Of a stretch of 64,000 nucleotides of DNA, positions 7,030-15,784 are shown in pieces. The position numbers and the translations under genes were made by a program. The notes below the pieces were generated by a model. The model was given only the letters and a program-made list of their open reading frames with translations, did not search any database and was not told where the DNA came from. Numbering within the stretch: the first letter of the stretch is position 1; each line of letters opens with the position of its first letter. Source of the DNA: CAJBVG01 sp943371425. Its GTDB lineage: Bacteria; Bacteroidota; Bacteroidia; Sphingobacteriales; Sphingobacteriaceae. The stretch covers positions 79,504-143,503 of the forward strand of contig CALRUR010000008.1 in NCBI GenBank assembly GCA_943371425.1. The letters run 5' to 3'.

Positions 7030-8991
7030 TTATTCTTTTATAAAAGTTCCTCGGAATTGTTGGGTTCCTTTACTCAATACAAACTGGTAAACACCCTCAG
7101 GTAAACCGGCAACAATAAGTTCATTGTTATGCAAGGTGCTTTGTTGCAGCATTTGCCCAAGTGTATTATAAATGCTGATGTTTGCGTGTTCAAGATTATT
7201 TTTTATATCGAATGTTAATACATCGCTTACCGGATTAGGGTACACCGTAATTTTATTTACTGCAACCGTATTTAAACCAACAATATGCGATACAACTATC
7301 GGGCTAATTAGAGAATCGAAACAAGAGCCATTAAATACAAAGCAATAAATTTCTTCCATGTTGTTATCAATGTTCCATTTTACTAATATCTCGTTTGTAT
7401 TTGCACCAGATAAAATACTTCCGTTTGCCGATACATACCATTGGTAGGTAACATTGCTTTGCGTATCCACTTTGTAGGTGTAATTTTGCGCAGTATCGGT
7501 TACGTAAATATTCAAATTATTAAATGTTGCTGTTGGCGATTGTACAATGTCTATATTATCTACATATACCTTATTACAACCAACTGTAGAAAGCACTGTA
7601 TCTATTAGGGTTACCGATTGGTAATAGGTAGTTCCGTTTAAGGCTACAAAACTATCGCACACGGTAGTTAAACTAGTAACAGAAGTATAACAAATATTGC
7701 CTCGTATAAATAATTCATAATGCACAGTATCTGTTAAGGGCACAAAACAAGTTTGATCATAACTTACTATATTAAATTTATAGGGCACTGCACTTATGCT
7801 AGTACTATCTGCATTAACAATTAGGAGGGCACGTGTAGATCCTTTGCCTTTAATAATGAAGCCTTCTGCTGCTGCACCTTTTTCTGTATTTCCTAAAATA
7901 TCACCCCATCTTACATCAATTAAATTTGTATCTAAAATATTGTTTGAGGTAGCCGATATTTCTGGAATTATTTTTATAAACACACTATCATTTACATTAT
8001 CATCACTTAAAAAACTCAACACTTTTATTTGTGGTGTAATTGCGTTTATGGTATCGTAAACAGTAGTGTTAGCAAGACTATCATAAAGTACGGGTGGCAA
8101 ATCTGTTGGAAGAAAGGCTTCTATTTGCATTTCTCTGCGAACCTCTCCTATTTTAGTAGGCACTCCAGCAATTTTTCTGTACTCTTCCACTTTCATTGCT
8201 ACTAAATATCTATTAGCAATGGTAGGTTTGTAGGTAATTACTCCGGTGCTCGAATTAATTTGAAAATCCGGATCTCCATCGGCAAGGTTACTACCTAGAG
8301 CGTAACCAGAAGCAAATTCAATATTTGCAAAATTAGGAAATACAGGTCCACCATCTAAAGCTTTTACTAAGGTATATACCAACGAATCTCCATCGGGGTC
8401 GGTAGTGCCCCAATCTGCCGTATAAAGTTTACCTACACTAAACCCATAAAGTGGTAAGTCGTTAAACTGAGGTGATGAATTATAGCGTGTAACTGAACCA
8501 ACGTTTAAGCGTGGGAATTTAACATATAATAAGCCCGCGTAATTACTCGACTCGCCATTAACATTTATAATGCCGGGATTCCTGCAACATACACTTGCTG
8601 TTGCATAATACCCAGCAGTACTATTTAAAGCAATATAATTTAGCACAGGGCTTTCATAAATGCCAAGCTCTACCCTATTCTGAGCTTGATTAGGTACACA
8701 TGAACTTTGTGGATATGTAATAAAAGTTTGAGGATTAATTTTAGTAACAACAAAATTTCCAAAGCTAGCATTGTCTGAAGTTCTATAAACTATAAAGGTA
8801 ATTGAAGTTGGTATAGCGATTCCTGTTACATCTCTGTAAAACCTCATTCGCCATTTATAGTTATCTGTTGGGTTGTTATTAGCATCTTTTAGGTTAACTA
8901 ATTCCATATCATAACCCAAATAATGGGACGCTTGTATGGTGCTGCTGGTTAGGGCGAGGAAGAGGAAGAGGAAGAGAGTTAGGCTGCGCAT
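7030..8991 (-). CDS. T9SS cargo protein, paralogue of the 4837 gene
   Basis: This 653-residue protein has a signal peptide at 1-21 (ends IQA) and the HYLGYDMELVNLKD N-terminal domain with YKWRMRFYRD. It has a DPDGDSLVY segment, one CDSFVALNGTTYYQS to GCN repeat near 460-500 and a T9SS type A sorting domain (VYPNPVSDVL to GTFIKE). The domain order equals that of the neighbour, so the pair arose by tandem duplication. The body has diverged while the C-terminal 75 codons and the DNA beyond the stop are nearly identical, which points to later gene conversion. No enzymatic motif is seen; an adhesin or surface-filament role is a guess. Confidence 0.85.
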   Translation of the reverse strand: MRSLTLFLFLFLALTSSTIQASHYLGYDMELVNLKDANNNPTDNYKWRMRFYRDVTGIAIPTSITFIVYRTSDNASFGNFVVTKINPQTFITYPQSSCVPNQAQNRVELGIYESPVLNYIALNSTAGYYATASVCCRNPGIINVNGESSNYAGLLYVKFPRLNVGSVTRYNSSPQFNDLPLYGFSVGKLYTADWGTTDPDGDSLVYTLVKALDGGPVFPNFANIEFASGYALGSNLADGDPDFQINSSTGVITYKPTIANRYLVAMKVEEYRKIAGVPTKIGEVRREMQIEAFLPTDLPPVLYDSLANTTVYDTINAITPQIKVLSFLSDDNVNDSVFIKIIPEISATSNNILDTNLIDVRWGDILGNTEKGAAAEGFIIKGKGSTRALLIVNADSTSISAVPYKFNIVSYDQTCFVPLTDTVHYELFIRGNICYTSVTSLTTVCDSFVALNGTTYYQSVTLIDTVLSTVGCNKVYVDNIDIVQSPTATFNNLNIYVTDTAQNYTYKVDTQSNVTYQWYVSANGSILSGANTNEILVKWNIDNNMEEIYCFVFNGSCFDSLISPIVVSHIVGLNTVAVNKITVYPNPVSDVLTFDIKNNLEHANISIYNTLGQMLQQSTLHNNELIVAGLPEGVYQFVLSKGTQQFRGTFIKE

Positions 8992-9030
8992 ATTTTAATT
9001 GTGAATTGTGAGTTGTGAGTTGTGAATTAA

Positions 9031-9095
9031 GGCAAGGGAGGTGCTGGTTTGATGAGCGCCCCTTCGTATAGTCGTATAATCGCATGGTCGTATAA
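9031..9095 (+). repeat. Composite intergenic repeat, copy F
   Basis: It reads GGCAAGGGAGGTGCTGG, a spacer, then CCTTCGTATAGTCGTATAATC and GCATGGTCGTATAAA. It lies upstream of the T9SS gene start at 8991 and is preceded by a GTGAATT/GTGAGTT tandem. Confidence 0.8.
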
Positions 9096-9160
9096 ATATG
9101 TGCAAAAAACCTTAAAAATCATTACCTTAAGTTTTGAATTAAATTAGCAAACATAGTGCC

Positions 9161-9250
9161 ATGAAAAATAATGAACGAATAAAGCTATTAGATGAGCTTT
9201 TGCGGAATAAGAGGCTTTCGAGTTATGGGAGTTTTGCATTTCTGAATTAA
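9161..9250 (+). pseudogene. Short open frame, probable gene remnant
   Basis: This is a 29-codon frame starting MKNNERIKLLDELLRNKR and ending at TAA 9250. The start looks like the beginning of a normal helical protein, but the frame stops quickly. A further open stretch follows in another frame (FGLYNMKILGGYDRIWRR, to about 9420), as if one or more frameshifts broke an older gene. I cannot assign a family, and it may be chance. Confidence 0.25.
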
Positions 9251-9586
9251 TTTCAATGTCTTCATTTGTGTTCGGTTTATATAACATGAAGATATTGGGA
9301 GGTTATGACAGAATATGGCGGAGGAGTAAATGTGAACATTTAAAACTTCACCTTTATCACATTCATAAACCTCTCTTTATACTTCCCCGAAGTTCCCAAG
9401 AAAACTGCTTCTTATCCACTTTGTATGCATAACCGGATAATCATCAAACAATGCAAACACTTTGTGTTTGCACCTATTGTAAGTATGCTAGTGTGCTAAT
9501 ATCTTCCATTTCAATTGTATAAATAGAAAAAATTATTGAAATTAGTTTTCATTACCCATTTATACTACACAAAACTAAACGAGAAA

Positions 9587-11575
9587 ATGACTTTTTTACC
9601 TAAAACTAGTAGAACATTATTTTTAATTGTTCTTTCCTTCTTTATTGTTAAGAACCTACATGCTCAAAATGCATCCATTAATTTTGATGGCGTGGATGAT
9701 TATATACAAACTAATGTACCGCCAATTGCAGGTGGAGCAGCGCGCACTATTGAAGCTTGGATTAAAACAACCGCCAATGCCGACCCCAATAACGGCGGTT
9801 TGCAAAATGTTATAGTAGATATGGGAACTATGGCTACCGGTAGCCGCTTTACCTTTAATGTTCTTTTTAACAATGCTATTAGATTAGAAGTGCAAGGAAA
9901 CGGATTAAGTGGCGCCATACCTATAAACGATGGCTTATGGCACCATGTTGCTGGTGTATATAATCCGCTTGCTACTAATAAAGTGAGTTTGTATGTTGAC
10001 GGGGTATTGGATGTAACTGGGAATTTTACCGTAACAGCAAATACATCCCCTACTGGTGATGTAACCATTGGAAGAAGAGTAGATGGTATTAACAGATTTA
10101 ATGGCAACATAGATGAAGTGAGAATTTGGAGTGTTGCCAAAACACAAGCAGAACTTATTGCTTCTATGAATAAAGAATTGTGTAATGCAGTTCCTTCTCT
10201 TTATAGTTATTTTACATTTAATGATGGCATACCTAGTGGCAATAATACAAACGCATTAACGTACGATTTAACTAGCGCATACAAAATTGGTACGTTTGTT
10301 AATTTCAATTTAACAGGACCAAATTCCAATTACGCTGCAGAAAAAATATTAAGTGCAGGCATGACCGTTAAAAAAATTAACCTTGCTGCGTGTAGCACTT
10401 ACACATGGCCTGCATCGGGTCTTAGCTACAATACTGCTGGAACTTATTTTGCACGTAGCGTAAAAGGCAATGGATGCGATTCTATTATGAAATTGAATTT
10501 ATCTATTTCAACAATTATTAATACCAGTGATTCGGTTAAGACTTGCGATACTTTTATTTGGTCGCTAAACGGATTGCAGTATGCTAACTCTGGAGTTTAC
10601 GTAGATACAGTAGTAACCTCTGGCGGTTGCGATTCTATTGTTACTCTTGTTTTAAACGTTGGGGTTATACCTCCTACCACTCAAAAAATTAATGCTTGCG
10701 ATACCTATACTTGGAATGCGAATGGCATCACTTATACAAACTCTATTCTAACTAGTTATACATTTACAAATTCTCGAGGTTGCGACTCTGTTATATATTT
10801 AGATTTAACAATTAACAAATCTAGTAATGGCACTCAAAACATTACTAACTGCGACAAGTACACCTGGCCTGCAAATGGACAAACCTATACCAATAGCGGG
10901 CAATATTTTGTTACCCTAAGTACAGCAAAAGGTTGCGATTCTAATCTTACTTTAAATTTAACCCTTAACAACAGTTATAAAATAATTGATTATGTAAATA
11001 CATGTGTAGAATACACTTGGGCTCAGAATGGAAAAAAATATACAGACAATGTAAGAGACTCGGTGGTATTTCAAAATGCTAAAGGATGCGACTCGGTAAT
11101 AGTGTTGGAATTGAAAATTAAAAAAGTAAATGTAAGTGTTACAGCAAGCAACATTTTATTATTTGCTCAATTTGCAGGCGGCACGTACCAATGGATAAAT
11201 TGTAATAACTTAACAAATGTGGTTGGCGAAACAAACCAAACTTTTTACCCAAGTGCTAGCGGCACTTATGCAGTAATTGTTACGACTAACGGGTGTTCTG
11301 ATACTTCTAATTGCTATGAGTTTCTTATCCCTGTTGGACTGAATAATCTCCAATCTCAAAACTTAAAAATATACCCTAACCCAAGCACAGATCATTTGTT
11401 TATTGAAGGCATTTCTTCTAACGAACAAACCGAAGTTCAAATTCGAAATACAAGCGGTGTACTTTTTATGAAAGAAAATATTAAAGAAAAGGAAGTAATA
11501 GATATATCAATATTACCTCAAGGAATTTACTTTATTAAAATTTTCGAAGGGGTATTTAAATTTGTTAAAATGTAA
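9587..11575 (+). CDS. T9SS cargo protein with LamG-like domain and five Cys-paired repeats
   Basis: This is 662 residues from ATG 9587 (MTFLPKTSRTLF), chosen because a signal peptide then occupies residues 1-27 (ends LHA). A LamG/concanavalin-like jelly-roll domain follows (about 28-235; INFDGVDDYI, GLWHHVAGVY, FNGNIDEVRIW), which usually binds glycans. Next come five repeats of about 48 residues (about 268-515) with the pattern CDTYTW...NG..Y ... GCDS...L.L. They have a paired Cys at each end and resemble the single repeats in the 4837 and 7030 proteins. The T9SS type A sorting domain ends the protein (KIYPNPSTDHLF). A surface-bound, possibly polysaccharide-binding protein is inferred. Confidence 0.87.
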   Translation: MTFLPKTSRTLFLIVLSFFIVKNLHAQNASINFDGVDDYIQTNVPPIAGGAARTIEAWIKTTANADPNNGGLQNVIVDMGTMATGSRFTFNVLFNNAIRLEVQGNGLSGAIPINDGLWHHVAGVYNPLATNKVSLYVDGVLDVTGNFTVTANTSPTGDVTIGRRVDGINRFNGNIDEVRIWSVAKTQAELIASMNKELCNAVPSLYSYFTFNDGIPSGNNTNALTYDLTSAYKIGTFVNFNLTGPNSNYAAEKILSAGMTVKKINLAACSTYTWPASGLSYNTAGTYFARSVKGNGCDSIMKLNLSISTIINTSDSVKTCDTFIWSLNGLQYANSGVYVDTVVTSGGCDSIVTLVLNVGVIPPTTQKINACDTYTWNANGITYTNSILTSYTFTNSRGCDSVIYLDLTINKSSNGTQNITNCDKYTWPANGQTYTNSGQYFVTLSTAKGCDSNLTLNLTLNNSYKIIDYVNTCVEYTWAQNGKKYTDNVRDSVVFQNAKGCDSVIVLELKIKKVNVSVTASNILLFAQFAGGTYQWINCNNLTNVVGETNQTFYPSASGTYAVIVTTNGCSDTSNCYEFLIPVGLNNLQSQNLKIYPNPSTDHLFIEGISSNEQTEVQIRNTSGVLFMKENIKEKEVIDISILPQGIYFIKIFEGVFKFVKM

Positions 11576-11617
11576 AACGATCTAATTGCTTTTGCATTTT
11601 ATTGATTTTTGTTAAAT

Positions 11618-11652
11618 AAAAAAGGTGCTCCGATTTATCATCGAAGCACCTC
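11618..11652 (-). terminator. Rho-independent terminator after dnaK
   Basis: The stem AGGTGCTCCGAT / ATCGAAGCACCT has one mismatch and a 6-base loop. On the minus strand it is followed by a T-run, downstream of dnaK. It may also serve the convergent T9SS gene ending at 11575. Confidence 0.8.
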
Positions 11653-11687
11653 CATTTGTACATTTACGCATTTGCGTATTTGCACAT

Positions 11688-13577
11688 TTACTTAACTTCC
11701 TCGAAGTTCACATCTTGCACATTGTCTCCGGCTGCGGCTTCTGGGCCTGCTTCGCCTGCTGGTGCACCTGCTTCTTGAGTTGCTTTGTACAACTCTTCTG
11801 ATGCTGCGTTCCATGCATTTGTTAACTCTGTTTGTGCGGCATCCATTGCATCGAAATCTTTAGCTGCATGTGCATCTTTTAATTTCGTTAAGGCTGCTTC
11901 AATGTTTTCTTTATTTGTTCCGGTTAATTTATCGCCGTAGTCTTTTATTTGTTTTTCTGTTTGGAAAATCAATGAATCTGCAGCATTTAATTTATCTACT
12001 TCTTCTTTTGCTTTTCTATCTGTTTCGGCATTCGCTTCTGCTTCTTGCTTCATCTTTTTAATTTCCTCATCACTCAAACCTGAACTTGCTTCGATACGGA
12101 TTTTTTGCTCTTTACCGGTTCCTTTATCTTTTGCACTTACGTGTAAAATTCCGTTTGCATCAATATCAAAAGTTACTTCAATTTGAGGCACTCCTCTAGG
12201 CGCTGGCGGAATACCATCTAAATGGAATCTACCTATACTTCTGTTTGCACTTGCCATTGGGCGCTCTCCTTGTAACACGTGTATTTCTACGGTTGGTTGC
12301 GAGTCTGATGCAGTTGAAAATGTTTCTGAACGTTTTGTTGGAATGGTAGTGTTTGATTCGATTAACTTCGTCATTACTCCACCCATGGTTTCTATACCTA
12401 ATGATAATGGTGTAACGTCTAATAACAATACATCTTTCACATCACCGGTTAAAACTCCACCTTGTATTGCAGCACCAATTGCTACTACCTCGTCTGGGTT
12501 TACTCCTTTTGATGGTGCTTTACCAAAGAAACTTTCTACAGCTGCTTGTATTGCTGGTATACGTGTTGAACCACCAACTAAAATAATTTCGTCGATATCT
12601 GAAGTTGAGTACCCTGCATTTTTTAATGCTGTTTTACAAGGCTCAATAGTTCTCTTTATTAATGAATCTGCTAATTGTTCAAACTTAGCACGAGATAAAC
12701 TACGAACTAAATGCTTAGGCACTCCATCAATAGCGGTTACGTATGGTAAGTTTATTTCTGATGCTGATGTTGAGGATAGTTCTATCTTCGCCTTCTCTGC
12801 AGCCTCTTTTAAGCGTTGTAAAGCCATCGGATCTTTTCTTAAGTCGATGTTCTCGTCTGCCTTAAATTCGTCGGCTAACCAATCTATAATCACTTGGTCA
12901 AAATCATCACCACCAAGGTGTGTATCACCATCTGTAGATTTTACTTCAAATACACCATCACCTAAATCTAACACAGAAACGTCGTGCGTACCGCCACCAC
13001 AATCAAACACTACTATTTTCATGTCTTTGTGTGCTTTATCTAAACCGTAAGCCAATGCAGCAGCGGTAGGTTCGTTTATAATACGACGAACATTTAATCC
13101 TGCAATTTCACCTGCTTCTTTAGTTGCTTGGCGTTGTGCATCGTTAAAATAAGCAGGAACTGTAATTACTGCTTCTTTCACTTCATACCCTAAATAATCT
13201 TCAGCAGTTTTCTTCATTTTCTGAAGTATCATTGCCGATAATTCTTGTGGAGTATACATTCTGCCATCAATTTCTACACGTGGAGTATCGTTTTCTCCTT
13301 TAACCACTTTATACGGAACGCGCGAAGCTTCTTTCGTTACTTCACTAAAGCTATTCCCCATAAATCTTTTAATAGAATAAATGGTTTTTGTTGGGTTTGT
13401 AATTGCTTGTCGCTTTGCTGGGTCGCCCACTTTACGCTCACCGTTATCTGCAAATGAAGTGATAGATGGCGTAGTTCTTTTTCCTTCTGAGTTAGGAATT
13501 ACTACTGGCTCATTTCCTTCCATTACGGCTACGCATGAGTTTGTTGTTCCTAAGTCGATTCCAATAATTTTAGACAT
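11688..13577 (-). CDS. dnaK: Molecular chaperone DnaK (Hsp70)
   Basis: This 629-residue protein is a standard-length Hsp70. The nucleotide-binding domain starts MSKIIGIDLGTTNSC and includes NEPTAAALAYGLDK and the phosphate-binding VVFDCGGGTHDVSVLDLG. The substrate-binding beta domain has LLLDVTPLSLGIETMGG, and an acidic EEVK-type tail ends the protein. It is an ATP-driven foldase acting with DnaJ and GrpE. No dnaJ or grpE lies beside it, so it is a monocistronic unit bounded by terminators on both sides. The stop codon is inside a CATTTGC word tandem. Confidence 0.98.
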   Translation of the reverse strand: MSKIIGIDLGTTNSCVAVMEGNEPVVIPNSEGKRTTPSITSFADNGERKVGDPAKRQAITNPTKTIYSIKRFMGNSFSEVTKEASRVPYKVVKGENDTPRVEIDGRMYTPQELSAMILQKMKKTAEDYLGYEVKEAVITVPAYFNDAQRQATKEAGEIAGLNVRRIINEPTAAALAYGLDKAHKDMKIVVFDCGGGTHDVSVLDLGDGVFEVKSTDGDTHLGGDDFDQVIIDWLADEFKADENIDLRKDPMALQRLKEAAEKAKIELSSTSASEINLPYVTAIDGVPKHLVRSLSRAKFEQLADSLIKRTIEPCKTALKNAGYSTSDIDEIILVGGSTRIPAIQAAVESFFGKAPSKGVNPDEVVAIGAAIQGGVLTGDVKDVLLLDVTPLSLGIETMGGVMTKLIESNTTIPTKRSETFSTASDSQPTVEIHVLQGERPMASANRSIGRFHLDGIPPAPRGVPQIEVTFDIDANGILHVSAKDKGTGKEQKIRIEASSGLSDEEIKKMKQEAEANAETDRKAKEEVDKLNAADSLIFQTEKQIKDYGDKLTGTNKENIEAALTKLKDAHAAKDFDAMDAAQTELTNAWNAASEELYKATQEAGAPAGEAGPEAAAGDNVQDVNFEEVK

Positions 13578-13624
13578 ATTTATAGTATTTATATTTTGCT
13601 TATTTGATTAACTATATACCCTTG

Positions 13625-13640
13625 TTCAATGCTTATGCCA
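13625..13640 (-). promoter_or_regulatory. Possible sigma-54-like promoter of dnaK
   Basis: On the minus strand, 48 bases upstream of the dnaK ATG, the sequence TGGCATAAGCATTGAA resembles the -24/-12 pattern TGGCAC-N5-TTGC. The GG is present, but the -12 GC reads GA. No good TTG-N20-TAnnTTTG match was seen in this intergenic region. This is weak evidence. Confidence 0.25.
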
Positions 13641-13683
13641 AACCGTATTTTGGTACAAAAAGCGACAATGATGCGGATTAAAA

Positions 13684-13714
13684 TAAAAAAACGACATTTT
13701 TTAGGTGTCGTTTT
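13684..13714 (-). terminator. Rho-independent terminator of the 13747 lipoprotein gene
   Basis: On the minus strand, stem AAAACGACA / TGTCGTTTT with a 9-base loop is followed by a T-run. It separates the lipoprotein gene from dnaK. Confidence 0.88.
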
Positions 13715-13746
13715 GTCATAAAATATAATTTATTAAAGGGTTCTGC

Positions 13747-14826
13747 CTAATAGAAACCTAAGTCGTTTGCCCCTGCTTTGCGCCCAACAATAGAGTTTGT
13801 TTTAAGACCTTCGATAGATGCTAACGATAAATTCGTTTGCCTTATATCTGCAAATTTCTTACGCATACGAGATGAGAATAATCCTAGTCCTCCGTTGATG
13901 TTGGTGTATTCTGGTACAACCTCACTTAAACTAACTGTTGAGTTATTAATTTCCATATAAGTATCTAACTCTTCACCGGCATATTCAAAATGAAACTCTA
14001 ATGGGCCTATATATTCTCTTCTGTAACCAAATGGTAATGGATCTAATTCATTTTGCAATTTTGTATAAAATGATTGACCAGATAATTGATAAGTGATTTC
14101 TGCTTTTCCATCGGTACTTCCATTTCGGTTATTCGACATTAACTGCATATCAACAGAATCCATGTAACTCACACCCAAGGCGTCATTTACAACTTTAAAC
14201 TTGAAACGCAACTTTGCAGAGTACCTTCTTCCATTGCGTGCTGTAAACCATCTCAGGGTCGGCGATTTGTATTCGGGAGAACTTGTAGATGGAAATTGGT
14301 TGTACAAATCTATTTGAGTAGGTGTTATTTTAAAACGCATATCACTTACCACACCACAAATTGAACTTGCTATCAATTTATTATCAGAAACTCTTCTTAC
14401 CACAATTTCATATCGAGCCCATAGTGTATCTGCTCCACTGTTACTGGTAAACTTTAATTTATAAGGAGGAGTTTTATAAACAATATCGTTTGTTTTGAAA
14501 GTACCCCCTGATTTAAAAATTCTGGTAGTATCTAAACTAACGCTATCAAACCTCACATTGGTGGTGCTTAATGCATATAACTTTACGCTAATTGGATACG
14601 GGTAAATGTTAGAATCTGATATACTGCCTGCATCATACGCACTACCATCTTTATTTAAGTATGCTTTATTTACCTTAATGTAATGTATAGAATCCGACTT
14701 GTTTAGCAAGCCAACAATAACCGGAATTTCTTTATAAGGTGCTGCTACTTCAAAATCTGTAGAACATGAATTGAACAAGATGGCAACACTTACAAATAAG
14801 GATAAACTAAATAGTATTTTTTTCAT
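13747..14826 (-). CDS. Bacteroidota lipoprotein, DUF4249-like
   Basis: This is 359 residues from ATG 14826 (MKKILFSLSLFV). The frame is open slightly further, but this start gives a normal lipoprotein signal with the lipobox FNSC near residue 21. The mature start (TDFEVAAPYKEIPVIVGLLN, then DSIHYIKVNKAYL) resembles DUF4249-type lipoproteins of Bacteroidota, which are often linked to TonB receptors. No receptor is adjacent here. The protein is rich in beta strands with no catalytic motif. The function is unknown. Confidence 0.7.
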   Translation of the reverse strand: MKKILFSLSLFVSVAILFNSCSTDFEVAAPYKEIPVIVGLLNKSDSIHYIKVNKAYLNKDGSAYDAGSISDSNIYPYPISVKLYALSTTNVRFDSVSLDTTRIFKSGGTFKTNDIVYKTPPYKLKFTSNSGADTLWARYEIVVRRVSDNKLIASSICGVVSDMRFKITPTQIDLYNQFPSTSSPEYKSPTLRWFTARNGRRYSAKLRFKFKVVNDALGVSYMDSVDMQLMSNNRNGSTDGKAEITYQLSGQSFYTKLQNELDPLPFGYRREYIGPLEFHFEYAGEELDTYMEINNSTVSLSEVVPEYTNINGGLGLFSSRMRKKFADIRQTNLSLASIEGLKTNSIVGRKAGANDLGFY

Positions 14827-14896
14827 AATTATTAAGCCCACTAATATGCAAAAAAGAAGCCAAAGATTTGTATGGCAATTGTAAAAATTAAATGAT

Positions 14897-15027
14897 GAAT
14901 TACGAATTACGAATTACGAATTGGGGAAGGGAATCTGGTTATGGGGGGTCGTGGGTTGATTGTTATTGGGTTATTGGGTTATTATGTTACTGAACTCCCA
15001 TAATTCGTAATTCGTAATTCGTAATTC
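14897..15027. repeat. Facing GAATTAC arrays: perfect 26-bp inverted repeat
   Basis: The array at 14897-14922 (GAATTAC units) is the exact reverse complement of the array at 15002-15027 (GTAATTC units). The 79-base interior includes a GTTATTGG tandem. It lies between the start of the lipoprotein gene and the rplQ terminator. Confidence 0.92.
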
Positions 15028-15042
15028 GTAACTTTTTGTAAC

Positions 15043-15074
15043 AAAAAAAGCTCCGATGTAACATCGGAGCTTTT
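15043..15074 (-). terminator. Terminator of the ribosomal protein operon
   Basis: Stem AAAAGCTCCGATG / CATCGGAGCTTTT with a three-base loop is followed on the minus strand by a run of seven T. It lies 38 bp past the rplQ stop and ends the rpsL-to-rplQ gene string. Confidence 0.93.
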
Positions 15075-15111
15075 CATTAGCTAATTAGCTAATTAACAAA
15101 TTAGCTAATTA

Positions 15112-15603
15112 TTATTCTTCAGTTGAAGTAGCGTCAGCCTCTGCTGCTGGAGCTGCAGGTGCGTCTTCTTTCTTCTTAGTTGTTCTACCTCTTCTAGTAG
15201 TTGCTTTAGCAGCTTTCTTACCAGATTTTTCGTTCAACATTAATTCGTTATAATCTACTAATTCGATGAAACACATTTCTGCGTTATCACCCATACGATT
15301 ACCAGTTTTGATAATACGAGTATAACCTCCTGGGCGATCAGCCACTTTTTGCGAAACTTCTCTAAACAAAATAGTGATTACTTCTTTGTTTTGTAAATCA
15401 GCAAATACTGTACGGCGGTTAGTAGTAGTATCTTCTTTTGATTTTGTAATCATAGGCTCTACATACTTACGCAACGCTTTTGCTTTTGCTAAAGTAGTAG
15501 TAATTCTTTTGTGTAAAATTAAAGAACATGCCATGTTTGCTAACATTGCTGCACGGTGAGGTGCTGTTCTGCCTAAGTGGTTAAATTTTTTACCGTGTCT
15601 CAT
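15112..15603 (-). CDS. rplQ: 50S ribosomal protein L17
   Basis: This 163-residue protein starts MRHGKKFNHLGRTAPHRAAM, the L17 signature. The core covers residues 1-118. A Lys/Ala/Glu-rich tail of about 45 residues (KKAAKATTRRGRTTKKK, then an acidic end) exceeds the usual 115-125 length, as in other Bacteroidota. It is the last gene of the string, with 181 bp to rpoA. Confidence 0.97.
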   Translation of the reverse strand: MRHGKKFNHLGRTAPHRAAMLANMACSLILHKRITTTLAKAKALRKYVEPMITKSKEDTTTNRRTVFADLQNKEVITILFREVSQKVADRPGGYTRIIKTGNRMGDNAEMCFIELVDYNELMLNEKSGKKAAKATTRRGRTTKKKEDAPAAPAAEADATSTEE

Positions 15604-15746
15604 TTTTTTTGTTTTTGTACATCCGTCCTTGAGTTTTATTGGTTAATAGAAAAAAGCAATTAGGACCCATCCTATTTTCTTATTACTATTTTCTTTTTAC
15701 TACTTTCTAGGGGTAATGTGCATTTAAATAATTAATTTATTTATTC

Positions 15747-15771
15747 CCCCGCCGCTAATTTTAATGCGGGG
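15747..15771 (-). promoter_or_regulatory. Intercistronic hairpin between rpoA and rplQ
   Basis: A CCCCGC / GCGGGG stem with a 13-base loop lies just past the rpoA stop. No T-run follows on the minus strand, so it is more likely an RNA-processing or stability element than a terminator. The role is inferred only. Confidence 0.4.
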
Positions 15772-15784
15772 CCGTTTGTTTTTA

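Larger units (their letters stand above)
8992..9586. other. Long intergenic region with repeat copy and a possible gene remnant
   Basis: It contains a GTGAATTGTGAGTT tandem (8997-9030), composite repeat copy F (9031-9095), a 30-codon open frame at 9161 and a 9-bp-arm perfect hairpin (9452-9472, arm TGCAAACAC). Parts of both strands read as short protein-like fragments ended by stops (for example GYAYKVDKKQF on the minus strand near 9400-9440), which suggests decayed coding DNA. I recognise no family. Confidence 0.5.

Noticed and set aside
1..9100. Mobile element or prophage
   Set aside because: No transposase, integrase or phage gene, and no target-site duplication was seen; only short dispersed repeats are present.
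12343..13050. 235-codon open frame antisense to dnaK
   Set aside because: Antisense frames are common opposite highly conserved genes, and dnaK explains this DNA fully.
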